A stretch of 64,000 nt of DNA from Chryseobacterium sp. KACC 21268. GTDB taxonomy: Bacteria; Bacteroidota; Bacteroidia; Flavobacteriales; Weeksellaceae. The stretch spans positions 682,001 to 746,000 of the forward strand of contig CP117875.1 in the NCBI GenBank assembly GCA_028736075.1. The letters are read 5' to 3'. Shown in pieces: positions 26,759 to 35,495 of this stretch. Every line of letters starts with the position of its first letter. Positions within the stretch are counted from its first letter, which is position 1. The notes below the pieces were generated by a model that made no database searches, had not been told where the DNA came from, and saw only the letters and a list, made by a program, of their open reading frames with translations. A program made the translations under genes and the position numbers.

Positions 26759-27409
26759 CTACAAAGTTAAGAAACTTGAGAAACTTCCATTCTCAAACAT
26801 TTTGTTGTTGATGAGTTCTATTTTTTTGATGGAGCTCACTGGGACAATGGTGACAATCTTGCTTCCTTTTTCAACGTAAAAGAAATAAGCACTATTGGAA
26901 TCAATAAGATAAATTTCTTTTTGAATGCCAGAATCGTCGGTTATTCTGTGCTTGATTTTCAAATTATTGTTTGTGATTCTGTCCTTTACATTGATTCCTG
27001 TTCCGACACCGCCACCAAGGAAGAAAGCCAAAATCATAAATGCGACTGCAAAATAGACCTGCTTTTTTATATGAATTTTCAAATCGAGATCTGTGGAATC
27101 AGGATGTTGTTTGAGATATTTTTTGCTCACCACAGACTCACGAACCCATTTTTTATGACTGTTTTTGGCAAGAAAATTATAATAAAAAAAGAATCCAATG
27201 ATCATCAAAATCACTGTCGCCAAAATGATCGGCTGAGATGTCAATTCTGCGATTGGGCTTATCAAAATATCCATTATTGAGGAATATTTCAAAAAATTGA
27301 CGCCCAACATATAGAAAAATACGCCGTCTCTCAATATTCCTAAAATGATAAGATATAAATATCCTAAAGGCAAAAGGGTCTGTAATTTTTCAATCAGTTT
27401 ATAATCCAT
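26759..27409 (-). CDS. Membrane protein of unknown function
   Basis: 216 residues with three likely membrane helices: LLPLGYLYLIILGILRDGVFF (about 12-32), PIILATVILMIIGFFFYYNFL (about 59-79) and YFAVAFMILAFFLGGGVGTG (about 114-133). A soluble C-terminal part (about 140-216) follows. No family recognised. The gene is sandwiched between the HerA-like ATPase (10-base gap) and the exonuclease (14-base gap), so it is probably cotranscribed with both. Confidence 0.75.
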   Translation of the reverse strand: MDYKLIEKLQTLLPLGYLYLIILGILRDGVFFYMLGVNFLKYSSIMDILISPIAELTSQPIILATVILMIIGFFFYYNFLAKNSHKKWVRESVVSKKYLKQHPDSTDLDLKIHIKKQVYFAVAFMILAFFLGGGVGTGINVKDRITNNNLKIKHRITDDSGIQKEIYLIDSNSAYFFYVEKGSKIVTIVPVSSIKKIELINNKMFENGSFSSFLTL

Positions 27410-27419
27410 TGGCAGTATA

Positions 27420-28952
27420 TTATCTTCTTTTCTTCATACTGAACATTCCCAAAATAAACTTCGCACCTTCTCTTGCCAAAGTGTTCAGAAAAGTTTTTCC
27501 GGCGCGGCTTTCAATCACCTGCTCAAACATTCCGGGTTCTTCTTTTGGTTGTGCCGTTCTGCCTCTCGTCGGTGTTGGTATTACGGTTTGCGTGTGTTCC
27601 TCGATTCTTTTGTTTAGGATTTCGTAGGCACTTTCTTTGTCGATGTTTTCCTCATATTTTCTGACCAATGATGAGTTTCTTGTCAAATCATCAATTTCCG
27701 ATGAGGTCAAAATATCCATTCTACTTTCGGGCGAAATTAAATAAGTGTGAACCAAAGGCGTTGGAATTCCTTTCTCATTAAGCGCAGTCACAAAAGCTTC
27801 CCCGATTCCAAGATTTTGGATGAGTTCGCTGGCGTTGTAAAATTCTGTCGTTGGATAATTCTCCACCGCTTTATCGATTTCCTTTTTGTCTTTTCCAGTG
27901 AAACCTCTCAAAGCGTGCTGGATTTTCAAGCCTAATTGGCTCAAAATATTTTCCGGAACATCGCCTGGAATTTGAGTGATAAAATAAATCCCAATTCCTT
28001 TAGAACGAATTAATTTCACCATCGTTTCAATCTGCGAAAGCAAAGTTTTGGAAGCTTCGTTGAAAAGTAAATGTGCTTCGTCGATGAACAAAACCAATTT
28101 CGGTTTTCCGCTGTCACCTTCCTCTGGGAAAGTCATATAGATCTCCGCAAACAACGATAAAATAAAGGTCGAGAAAAGATTAGGCTTACTTTGGATATCA
28201 TCAACTCGGAAAATATTCACCACACCTTTTCCATCTCTCGTCTGCAAAAGGTCTTCAACATCGAAACTTGGTTCGCCGAAAAAAGTAGCAGCGCCTTGTT
28301 GTTCCATTGCCACGATTGAACGAAGAATTGCACCTAAAGATGCCGGCGCAATCGAGCCATAATTGTCAGCTAATTCCTTTTTGCCAATCGGATTATCCGT
28401 CACATATTGAAGGACTTTTTTCAAATCATTCAAATCCACCAAAGGCAAAGCTTTGTCGTCGCAATATTTGAAAACGATAGACATAATGCTTTGCTGAGTA
28501 TCATTAAGCCCAAGAATTTTGCTTAGTAAGATTGGTCCGAATTCCAAAACCGTTGCGCGAAGTTTCACACCTTTTGCACCGGAAATGGTCATCAGTTCCA
28601 CTGGAAAATTCTGTGGAGAATATGGTAAACCTGTTTTAGAATATCGTTCTTTTATGTTGTCGTTTTCCGTCCCAGATTCAGCGATTCCGGAAAGGTCACC
28701 TTTGATATCCATTACCAAAGTCGGGATTCCGGCGTGAGACAATTGCTCTACGAAAACCTGAAGCGTTTTGGTCTTTCCAGTTCCCGTTGCGCCAGCAATC
28801 AAACCGTGTCTGTTCACGGTTTTCAGTGGAATCGAGACATTGACTTCGGTGACGATCTCGCCGTCCAACATTCCTTTTCCCAGGATGATGTGGTCGCCTT
28901 TTGGGTTGTATTTTGAGTTGAGGTCGGTTATGAATTTTTCTTTATTTGACAT
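27420..28952 (-). CDS. HerA/YjgR-like DUF853 ATPase
   Basis: 510 residues, FtsK/HerA-superfamily P-loop ATPase. Walker A GATGTGKTKT is at about residues 53-62, Walker B LVLFIDEAHLLF at about 284-295. The N terminus begins LGKGMLDGEIVTEVNVSIPLKTV. The family (DUF853, E. coli YjgR) is of uncertain role, unlike archaeal HerA, which works with NurA in end resection. A charged, Pro-rich linker (TVIPTPTRGRTAQPKEE) precedes the C-terminal helix. It heads the HerA-membrane-exonuclease run. Confidence 0.9.
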   Translation of the reverse strand: MSNKEKFITDLNSKYNPKGDHIILGKGMLDGEIVTEVNVSIPLKTVNRHGLIAGATGTGKTKTLQVFVEQLSHAGIPTLVMDIKGDLSGIAESGTENDNIKERYSKTGLPYSPQNFPVELMTISGAKGVKLRATVLEFGPILLSKILGLNDTQQSIMSIVFKYCDDKALPLVDLNDLKKVLQYVTDNPIGKKELADNYGSIAPASLGAILRSIVAMEQQGAATFFGEPSFDVEDLLQTRDGKGVVNIFRVDDIQSKPNLFSTFILSLFAEIYMTFPEEGDSGKPKLVLFIDEAHLLFNEASKTLLSQIETMVKLIRSKGIGIYFITQIPGDVPENILSQLGLKIQHALRGFTGKDKKEIDKAVENYPTTEFYNASELIQNLGIGEAFVTALNEKGIPTPLVHTYLISPESRMDILTSSEIDDLTRNSSLVRKYEENIDKESAYEILNKRIEEHTQTVIPTPTRGRTAQPKEEPGMFEQVIESRAGKTFLNTLAREGAKFILGMFSMKKRR

Positions 28953-29054
28953 CGAATGGTTTTTAAAAGCTTAAATTTAAAAATAATTTTCAGAAACGGT
29001 TTTAAAACTTGAACTAAATAGTTGAACGACTACAAGTTTTTGTTCCATATCAAT

Positions 29055-29062
29055 TATCTTTG
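29055..29062 (+). promoter_or_regulatory. TAnnTTTG promoter element (bestrophin gene)
   Basis: TATCTTTG matches the Bacteroidota -7 box. It excludes the GTG at 29062 as a start and leaves a leader of about 12-17 bases before the ATG at 29080. No clear TTG box at the right spacing. Confidence 0.45.
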
Positions 29063-29079
29063 TGCTCAAATGCAATTGT

Positions 29080-29961
29080 ATGCGCGCCTACAACACAAAG
29101 AACTTCCTGAAGATTCTGATCAGTCTTCATAAAACCGATACGCTGAAAATCCTGTTTCCTACAATGCTTCTCGTGGGACTTTATTCTTACGGGATGTATT
29201 ACCTAGAAATTGAATATCTGCATCTCACAGAAAAATCGACGGTCAGCCACATCGGAATGTTACATTCTTTATTGGGTTTTGTATTGTCTTTACTTTTGGT
29301 TTTCCGAACCAACACGGCGTACGATCGCTGGTGGGAAGGCCGAAAATTGTGGGGGAAACTCGTGAATGACAGCCGAAATTTTATGATCAAGATCTGTGGC
29401 ATTCTGGATGAGAAAGATGTCAAAACAAAAAATCAAATCGCAAAATATATTAAGTTCTTCCCTCATTTTCTATCCAGCCATCTTTCCAAAGAATCCACAA
29501 GACTGGTTCTTGACAAGGATTTTGCAGAGCTCGCCAAAGAGTTGAAGCATCATCCGCCTGCAGAGTTGGTCTTTCTGCTGACCAGAAAACTTTTTCAACT
29601 TAAAAAAGAAGGAAAGATCTCCGACACCGAAATGCTCTTCCTGGATGCCCAATTATCAGGATTTCTGGATGTCTGTGGTGGATGTGAGAGAATCAAAAAC
29701 ACGCCGATTCCTTATTCCTATTCATCATTCATCAAAAAATTTGTGGTTTTTTACGTGGTAGCCTTGCCGGTTGCCAATGTGGTGAACCTCGGTATTTTTA
29801 TGATCCCGATCACGATGTTTGTGTATTATGTTTTGATGAGTTTGGAGTTGATCGCCGAAGAAATAGAAGATCCGTTTAACAACGACGAGAACGATATCCC
29901 AATGGAATCTATCGCAAAGAATATCGAGAGAAATATTGATTTAATTATAAATAAAGCTTAA
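29080..29961 (+). CDS. Bestrophin family chloride channel protein
   Basis: 293 residues from the ATG at 29080. Bestrophin/UPF0187 pattern: an N-terminal amphipathic segment (TKNFLKILISLHKTDTL), helix LFPTMLLVGLYSYGMYY, the hallmark LGFVLSLLLVFRTNTAYDRWWEGRKLWG near residues 70-100, and two further helices at about 215-255. It probably acts as a pentameric anion or cation channel in the inner membrane. A second, more distant paralog is at 49809. The TrmH gene starts 4 bases after its stop. Confidence 0.9.
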   Translation: MRAYNTKNFLKILISLHKTDTLKILFPTMLLVGLYSYGMYYLEIEYLHLTEKSTVSHIGMLHSLLGFVLSLLLVFRTNTAYDRWWEGRKLWGKLVNDSRNFMIKICGILDEKDVKTKNQIAKYIKFFPHFLSSHLSKESTRLVLDKDFAELAKELKHHPPAELVFLLTRKLFQLKKEGKISDTEMLFLDAQLSGFLDVCGGCERIKNTPIPYSYSSFIKKFVVFYVVALPVANVVNLGIFMIPITMFVYYVLMSLELIAEEIEDPFNNDENDIPMESIAKNIERNIDLIINKA

Positions 29962-29964
29962 ACC

Positions 29965-30504
29965 GTGACAAAGAAACTGAAACTTGAAGAATTGGGGAGA
30001 ATAGATGTTGAAACCTTCAAAAATACAGCGAAGATTCCGCTTGTGATCATTCTGGACAGCGTAAGAAGTATGCACAATGTGGGCGCTATTTTCCGAACCG
30101 GCGATGCTTTTTTGATCGAAAAAGTGGTGCTTTGCGGTATCACGCCTCAGCCGCCTCACAGGGAAATTCACAAAGCGGCGCTTGGCGCAACGGAAAGCGT
30201 AGATTGGATCTATGAGCAGGATATTAATATTGCTATTGAAAATCTTAAGAAAGAAAACTTCAATATTATTGGGATCGAACAGACTTCCGACAGCCAAATG
30301 ATGACTGATTTTGAAATTAAATCTGATGAAAAATACGCTCTGATCTTAGGAAATGAAGTCGACGGAATCAGTGATGAAGCTTTGCCAAATGTTGATACGT
30401 TTTTGGAAATCCCTCAATTGGGAACCAAGCATTCTTTGAACGTAAGTGTCTGTGGCGGAATCGTCATTTGGGAGTTTGCGAAAAACCTGAGTTCTTTAAA
30501 ATAA
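29965..30504 (+). CDS. SpoU/TrmH family RNA 2'-O-methyltransferase
   Basis: 179 residues from a GTG start. SPOUT (alpha/beta knot) fold with the three motifs: SMHNVGAIFRTGDAF, ALILGNEVDGIS and IPQLGTKHSLNVSVCGGIVIWEF. It transfers methyl from SAM to a ribose 2'-OH in tRNA or rRNA; the target nucleotide cannot be told from sequence. It lacks the N-terminal RNA-binding domain of RlmB-type members, so it is a minimal form. Terminator at 30507. Confidence 0.9.
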   Translation: MTKKLKLEELGRIDVETFKNTAKIPLVIILDSVRSMHNVGAIFRTGDAFLIEKVVLCGITPQPPHREIHKAALGATESVDWIYEQDINIAIENLKKENFNIIGIEQTSDSQMMTDFEIKSDEKYALILGNEVDGISDEALPNVDTFLEIPQLGTKHSLNVSVCGGIVIWEFAKNLSSLK

Positions 30505-30506
30505 AA

Positions 30507-30537
30507 AAACTGCAGACACAATGAAGTGTTGCAGTTT
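30507..30537 (+). terminator. Intrinsic terminator
   Basis: Arms AAACTGCA / TGCAGTTT extended by ACAC / GTGT with one bulge, directly after the TrmH stop codon. The trailing T tract is short. Confidence 0.65.
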
Positions 30538-30675
30538 GAAATAAATCTAATAAAAAGTAAAAATGAAAGGCGACAAAGATATATTTTTTGTTTAATACAA
30601 AGCAATACTTTTTATAAAAATTCATAAAAATTTTTAAAATCTTTTGTGGCTAAGGATTTTTTGTAAATTAGCATA

Positions 30676-31329
30676 ATGTTTATAAAAGACTACATTTCCA
30701 AAGATTATCCCGCATTCAGCAGAAAAGATTCCATAGAGGAAGCTTCTGAGGTTGCGAAAGACTTTGGCTATTCCCACGTTTTCATTGTCAGCAAAGGTGT
30801 TTTCCTTGGCGGACTCAGCCAGTCTTTTCTGGAGGACAGTCCTGAGGGAAAATTGGACAGTCTCAATATTCATTACGAGCGATTTGCTATTATAGAGGAC
30901 AGCAGTATTCTCGATAGCATCAAGCTTTTCCATACTTTCAATGCGAATGTGATTCCCGTGATCTCGAAAGAGGAAAAATATCTCGGGTATATTTCTTGCG
31001 ATGACATCTTCAATGAGTTTTCAAAATATCCATTGTTCTCCGAGAACGGTGCGATCTTGACAATCCAAACGACAGGTTTGCATTATTCGATGACGGAGAT
31101 CACTCAGATTGTGGAAAGCAACAATGCGAAGATCTACGGCACATTCATCAGTGCCATCAAAGAAGATAGTATAGAAATTACGTTGAAGATCAGCAATGAA
31201 AATCTTAGTTCCATTGATGAAACCTTCGAAAGATACGGCTACACGGTGGTTACCAAACATTACGATGACGAGAAGGAAGAACTGTTGAAAGACCGATTTG
31301 GGTTTTTTCAGAAATTTTTGGAAATTTAA
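30676..31329 (+). CDS. CBS domain protein
   Basis: 217 residues with two CBS motifs in the first 125 (FIKDYISKDYPAFSRKDSIEEASEVAKDFGYSHVFIV; FHTFNANVIPVISKEEKYLGYISCDDIF) and an ACT-like C-terminal part (about 130-217: GAILTIQTTGLHYSMTEITQIVESNNAKIYGTF). CBS pairs bind adenine nucleotides. The nadK gene begins 3 bases after its stop, so it could sense the adenylate or NAD state for that enzyme; this is inference. Confidence 0.85.
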   Translation: MFIKDYISKDYPAFSRKDSIEEASEVAKDFGYSHVFIVSKGVFLGGLSQSFLEDSPEGKLDSLNIHYERFAIIEDSSILDSIKLFHTFNANVIPVISKEEKYLGYISCDDIFNEFSKYPLFSENGAILTIQTTGLHYSMTEITQIVESNNAKIYGTFISAIKEDSIEITLKISNENLSSIDETFERYGYTVVTKHYDDEKEELLKDRFGFFQKFLEI

Positions 31330-31332
31330 TTT

Positions 31333-32205
31333 ATGAAGGCAGCGATCTACTCTCAAAAGAAAGACCTCGATACTTTTTTGTATCTCAACAAGTTCATTTC
31401 CGAATTGGCGCTCAGAGAGGTTTCTGTGGTTCTGCATTCCGAAATGGCGGAAAATCTTAATTTTTCTAAGGAATTCGATACGTTTTCTGGGAAAGAGGAG
31501 CTGAAAAGCAAGAACGTCAATATCGTTTTCAGTTTTGGTGGCGATGGGACAATTCTTAACGCTTTGACCTTCATCCAGGATCTAGAAATTCCAATTATTG
31601 GGGTTAATACAGGCCGATTGGGATTTTTGGCCAACTTCAGAAAAGATCAGATCTTTGACGAGTTGGATTCTATTATCCTAGATAAAAATTACAACATCAG
31701 CGAACGCTCTGTCATCAAAATCACAACAGACAATCCGAACGATATCGATTTTCCTTTCGCACTGAATGATGTCAGTCTTTCCAGAAAGGAAACCACATCG
31801 ATGATCACGGTGGAATCTTACATCAACGAAGAATTCCTAAACGTTTTCTGGGGCGACGGCTTGATCGTTTCGACGCCAACAGGTTCTACGGCTTACTCGC
31901 TGAGTTGTGGCGGGCCAATCATTTCGCCAGCGAATGACAATTTCGTCATTACGCCAATCGCACCTCACAATCTGAATGTTCGTCCACTTATCGTTAAAGA
32001 TGACGCAAAAATAAAATTGATCGTGAAAAGTCGGGTAGAGCAATATACTTTGGCTTTGGATTCCAGACTTTATCATATGGAAATCGGAAGTGAGATCAAT
32101 ATCGAAAAGGCTGATTTCTCACTATTTCTCATTAAACCAAAAAATTTTAGTTTCTATGAGACCATTCGCCAAAAATTGCTTTGGGGGAACGATAAGAGGA
32201 ATTAA
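31333..32205 (+). CDS. nadK: NAD kinase
   Basis: 290 residues. Phosphorylates NAD to NADP in the cytoplasm. The family motif GGDGT is at residues 69-73 (FSFGGDGTILNAL) and the NE/D-type motif FALNDVSLSRK is present, followed by the TPTGSTAYSLSCGGPI substrate-binding segment. Full length for the family. Tightly linked to the upstream CBS gene. Confidence 0.96.
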   Translation: MKAAIYSQKKDLDTFLYLNKFISELALREVSVVLHSEMAENLNFSKEFDTFSGKEELKSKNVNIVFSFGGDGTILNALTFIQDLEIPIIGVNTGRLGFLANFRKDQIFDELDSIILDKNYNISERSVIKITTDNPNDIDFPFALNDVSLSRKETTSMITVESYINEEFLNVFWGDGLIVSTPTGSTAYSLSCGGPIISPANDNFVITPIAPHNLNVRPLIVKDDAKIKLIVKSRVEQYTLALDSRLYHMEIGSEINIEKADFSLFLIKPKNFSFYETIRQKLLWGNDKRN

Positions 32206-32265
32206 GTCCTTAATTATGCGAATTATAATTATTCAAATAACTTCTAAATTTTAAATCGAATTAAA

Positions 32266-32475
32266 ATGGCAACAATTGAAATTAAAAATAAACTTAGTAA
32301 AGATAAAATCAAAATGGTGGTTGATGTTCTTAAAGCTTTGGGAATAAACGCTGTTTTCAATGATGATGATACCAAGATGACTAAGAAAGAGTTTGTTGAT
32401 AAAATTGAAAAAGCTAAGAAAAGTCCTAAAACAAAAGTTTCTGCTTCAGAGCAAGCCAAACTTTTAGGATTGTGA
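32266..32475 (+). CDS. Antitoxin of a type II toxin-antitoxin pair
   Basis: 69 residues, charged and small, DUF2683-like. The N-terminal half (MATIEIKNKLSKDKIKMVVDVLKALGI) and the C-terminal half (KKEFVDKIEKAKKSPKTKVS) look like a DNA-binding and toxin-wrapping split, but no classical RHH or HTH is evident. Its stop overlaps the toxin start (GTGA), the usual order of antitoxin then toxin. Confidence 0.75.
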   Translation: MATIEIKNKLSKDKIKMVVDVLKALGINAVFNDDDTKMTKKEFVDKIEKAKKSPKTKVSASEQAKLLGL

Positions 32476-32744
32476 GTTGGGATTTAGAATTCTCAGCAGA
32501 GTTTTCAAAGGATATTAAAAAGCATCAAAAAGCTGGCAACAAAATTTTATTGAAAAAGATAGATTCTTTTCTCACAGAGATCCGAGAAAATCCCACACAA
32601 GGTATTGGGAAACCAGAACAATTAAAATATTTTGAAGGTTCTATTTGGTCAAGACGGATTAATGATAAACACAGACTTGTTTATGAAATAAAAGAAGACG
32701 ATGTGGAAATATTATCAGGTTGGGGACACTACGATGATAAATAG
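32472..32744 (+). CDS. Txe/YoeB family mRNA interferase toxin
   Basis: 90 residues from a GTG start that overlaps the antitoxin stop by 4 bases. RelE-fold. The key residues of E. coli YoeB (E46, R65, H83, Y84) have clear counterparts here: E49 (GKPEQ), R68 (NDKHRLVY) and H86-Y87 (GHYDDK). It probably cleaves ribosome-bound mRNA when not neutralised. All four residues being present suggests an active toxin. Confidence 0.88.
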   Translation: MSWDLEFSAEFSKDIKKHQKAGNKILLKKIDSFLTEIRENPTQGIGKPEQLKYFEGSIWSRRINDKHRLVYEIKEDDVEILSGWGHYDDK

Positions 32745-32860
32745 AAAACTTAAGAATAACGAAATATTAGTCATAACATAAGACTGAAAATTCGAAACTT
32801 TAAATAATTAATAATTTTGTAACTTTACCGTTCAAAAAAAATCTTAAAAATATAATCAAA

Positions 32861-33928
32861 ATGAGCAGAAAATTTCCGGCAGGAGTTGCCACTGGTTCTT
32901 TAGTAACAGAAATATTCGATTATGCCAAAGAGAAGCAATTCGCACTTCCTGCAGCTAATGTGATCGGGTCTAGTAATATCAACGCAACGATGGAAACTGC
33001 TGCGAAACTTAATGCACCTGTGATCATCCAGTTCTCAAACGGAGGATCGATCTTCAACGCTGGAAAAAGCTTGAACAATGATAACCAAAGAGCTGCAGTT
33101 CTAGGAGCTGTTGCTGGCGCAAAACATATCCACACTTTGGCAGAAGCTTATGGAGCGACTGTAATTTTACACACAGACCATTGCGCAAAAAAATTGTTGC
33201 CTTGGATTGACGGTCTTTTGGACGCAAGTGAAGAGTTCTACAAGCAAAACGGAAAATCTCTTTATTCTTCTCATATGTTGGATTTCTCTGAGGAGCCAAT
33301 TGAAGAAAACCTAGAGGTTTCTGCAAAATATTTCGAGAGAATGAACAAAATGGGAATGACTCTTGAGATCGAATTGGGTGTAACTGGAGGTGAAGAAGAC
33401 GGCGTTGACAACTCTGACGTTGACAGCTCAAAACTTTACACGCAGCCAGAAGAAGTAGCTCACGCTTACGAAGTTCTAAAAGCGGTTTCTGATAACTTCA
33501 CCATTGCTGCGGCATTTGGAAACGTACACGGTGTTTACAAACCAGGAAATGTAAAACTGACGCCGAAAATTCTTGACAATTCTCAAAAATATGTTCAGGA
33601 GAAATTCGGAACTGGAGAGAAGCCTGTAAACTTCGTATTCCACGGTGGGTCAGGTTCTACTTTGGAAGAGATCAGAGAAGCCATCGGTTATGGTGTTGTG
33701 AAAATGAACATTGATACAGATCTTCAATTCGGCTATACAGAAGGAATCAGAGATTATATGACTGAGAAAATTGAATATCTACGTCATCAAATCGGAAATC
33801 CAGAAGGAGCAGATGCACCAAACAAGAAATTCTACGATCCAAGAGTTTGGGTAAGAAAAGGAGAAGAAACTTATATTAAAAGATTGACTCAGGCTTTCGA
33901 AGATCTGAACAATATTAATACACTTTAA
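32861..33928 (+). CDS. fbaA: Fructose-bisphosphate aldolase, class II
   Basis: 355 residues, the E. coli FbaA-like class IIA type. It splits fructose-1,6-bisphosphate into DHAP and glyceraldehyde-3-phosphate. Zn ligands are visible in VILHTDHCAKK, GNVHGVYKPGN and FVFHGGSGS; MGMTLEIELGVTGGEEDGVDN carries a metal-coordinating Glu. The gene stands alone. Confidence 0.96.
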   Translation: MSRKFPAGVATGSLVTEIFDYAKEKQFALPAANVIGSSNINATMETAAKLNAPVIIQFSNGGSIFNAGKSLNNDNQRAAVLGAVAGAKHIHTLAEAYGATVILHTDHCAKKLLPWIDGLLDASEEFYKQNGKSLYSSHMLDFSEEPIEENLEVSAKYFERMNKMGMTLEIELGVTGGEEDGVDNSDVDSSKLYTQPEEVAHAYEVLKAVSDNFTIAAAFGNVHGVYKPGNVKLTPKILDNSQKYVQEKFGTGEKPVNFVFHGGSGSTLEEIREAIGYGVVKMNIDTDLQFGYTEGIRDYMTEKIEYLRHQIGNPEGADAPNKKFYDPRVWVRKGEETYIKRLTQAFEDLNNINTL

Positions 33929-33936
33929 TAAAATTT

Positions 33937-34022
33937 ATAAATGATAATTGATGAGCGATAAACGATTTTTATAAGTTGTTTTTTCATCAATTATCAATTA
34001 TCATTCATCAATTATAGATTAT
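33937..34022. repeat. AT-rich self-complementary tract before accD
   Basis: Runs of ATGATAATTGATGA on one side and TCATCAATTATCAATTATCAT on the other could form a long weak hairpin in the accD leader. Its function, if any, is not clear. Confidence 0.4.
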
Positions 34023-34880
34023 ATGGCATTTGATTGGTTTAAAAGGAAAGGGCAAAATATTACCACTTCTACAGAAGACAAAAAGGACGTTCCAAAAGGA
34101 CTTTGGCACAAGACGCCAACTGGCAAAATTATAGAAGCTGAAGAACTCAGAGCTAATAATTTTGTGTCTCCGGAAGATGGTTTCCACGTAAGAATCGGAA
34201 GTAGAGAATACTTTGATATGCTTTTTGATGATCAGAAATTCAAAGAATTGGATGCTGATGTGGAAAGTGTTGACATTCTTAAATTCAAGGATACAAAATC
34301 TTACACGGACCGTCTGAAAGAAGTGAAATCCAAGACCAAATTGACTGATTCCATCCGTAATGCGACTGGAAAAGTGAACGGTGTAGAAATGGTGATCTCT
34401 TGTATGGACTTTGCTTTCATCGGTGGATCTTTGGGATCTGTAATGGGTGAGAAGATCAGAAGAGCAATCGACTATTGTATCAAACACAAGTTGCCTTACA
34501 TGATCATCTGCCAATCTGGTGGCGCGAGAATGCAGGAAGCGGCTTACTCATTGATGCAGTTGGCTAAAGTTCAGGCCAAATTGGTTCAACTTTCGGATGC
34601 AGGTTTGCCTTACATCGCTTATTTGACCGATCCAACTTTTGGTGGGATCACAGCTTCCTTTGCAATGACGGCTGATTTAATTATCGCAGAACCAAGCGCA
34701 TTGATCGGATTCGCAGGACCAAGAGTGATTCGTGAAACAATTGGTAAAGATCTGCCAGAAGGTTTCCAAACTTCAGAATTCTTGCAGGAGAAAGGTTTTG
34801 TGGATTTTATCGTAAAAAGAACCGAGATCAAACATCAAGTTTCAAGATCGGTAAAACTTTTGATCCACGAATATCATTAA
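34023..34880 (+). CDS. accD: Acetyl-CoA carboxylase carboxyltransferase subunit beta
   Basis: 285 residues. With AccA it moves CO2 from biotin to acetyl-CoA to make malonyl-CoA. The crotonase-like core is intact ([64 protein letters not shown]). The N-terminal zinc ribbon of E. coli AccD (two CxxC pairs) has no cysteines here: the positions read T31/T33 and S49/D52, although the rest of the ribbon, [11 protein letters not shown] and [18 protein letters not shown], still aligns. Zn binding is therefore probably lost. Confidence 0.95.
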   Translation: MAFDWFKRKGQNITTSTEDKKDVPKGLWHKTPTGKIIEAEELRANNFVSPEDGFHVRIGSREYFDMLFDDQKFKELDADVESVDILKFKDTKSYTDRLKEVKSKTKLTDSIRNATGKVNGVEMVISCMDFAFIGGSLGSVMGEKIRRAIDYCIKHKLPYMIICQSGGARMQEAAYSLMQLAKVQAKLVQLSDAGLPYIAYLTDPTFGGITASFAMTADLIIAEPSALIGFAGPRVIRETIGKDLPEGFQTSEFLQEKGFVDFIVKRTEIKHQVSRSVKLLIHEYH

Positions 34881-34903
34881 TCAAATTATTGAACTAAAAA
34901 TAT

Positions 34904-34930
34904 ACTCTCTCAAATCTGGGAGAGTTTTTT
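34904..34930 (+). terminator. Intrinsic terminator of accD
   Basis: Arms ACTCTC / GAGAGT followed by TTTTTT, 23 bases after the accD stop and directly before the next ATG at 34935. Confidence 0.7.
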
Positions 34931-34934
34931 ATTT

Positions 34935-35444
34935 ATGAGATTTATAGGAATCATTTTCAGAGCTTTAAAAACCTTGACCTTCCGTAAATTATTGAAGGTT
35001 TTTTCCATTGGGATCATGCATCCTTTATTTGCTTTCCTTTACACTTATGCGAGTCTGAGGGCTTTTCAAAAAGCAAAGGAACTTTATCCCAAAACCAATT
35101 CCAACAGCGGCATAGGAAACGCATTTCGTCACGCCTATTGGTGTTGTATCATAATGATGTACTTCTGCAAGGTTTCATCGCCAGAGAAGTCCCTGAAATG
35201 GTGCAAAAGACTGACAGATATGCATGAAGACCTTTTCCCAAACAAACCTCTGGAAACCAAAATGGACCTTCATAACAATCAATTGGGAATGGATTATTTT
35301 ATGAGTCTTTTGCCAGGCGTTCACAGACAGTTTTTTGAGAGTAGTTTTTTCATTAAAGAGCTTCAGGAAAAAACGAAAGATGCGGTTTTGATCACCTCTG
35401 TCGATGAGGAAATTGCTAAGGATATCCTGATCTATTTAGAATAA
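34935..35444 (+). CDS. DUF6973-like protein
   Basis: 169 residues. The conserved-looking core NSNSGIGNAFRHAYWCCIIMMYFC and MDLHNNQLGMDYF (H, N and D residues) recalls a metal-dependent helical fold of the DUF6973 type. A hydrophobic N-terminal segment (MHPLFAFLYTYASLRAF, about 28-44) could be a membrane anchor. Function unknown. Its ATG follows the accD terminator by 4 bases, so it may be expressed partly by read-through. Confidence 0.65.
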   Translation: MRFIGIIFRALKTLTFRKLLKVFSIGIMHPLFAFLYTYASLRAFQKAKELYPKTNSNSGIGNAFRHAYWCCIIMMYFCKVSSPEKSLKWCKRLTDMHEDLFPNKPLETKMDLHNNQLGMDYFMSLLPGVHRQFFESSFFIKELQEKTKDAVLITSVDEEIAKDILIYLE

Positions 35445-35472
35445 AAAAGAACGCCTTTTGAGCGTTCTTTTT
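35444..35472. terminator. Bidirectional intrinsic terminator
   Basis: Arms AAAAAGAACGC / GCGTTCTTTTT between the convergent DUF6973-like and T9SS protein genes. Confidence 0.85.
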
Positions 35473-35495
35473 CAATTATTAATTTAGTGAAATGT

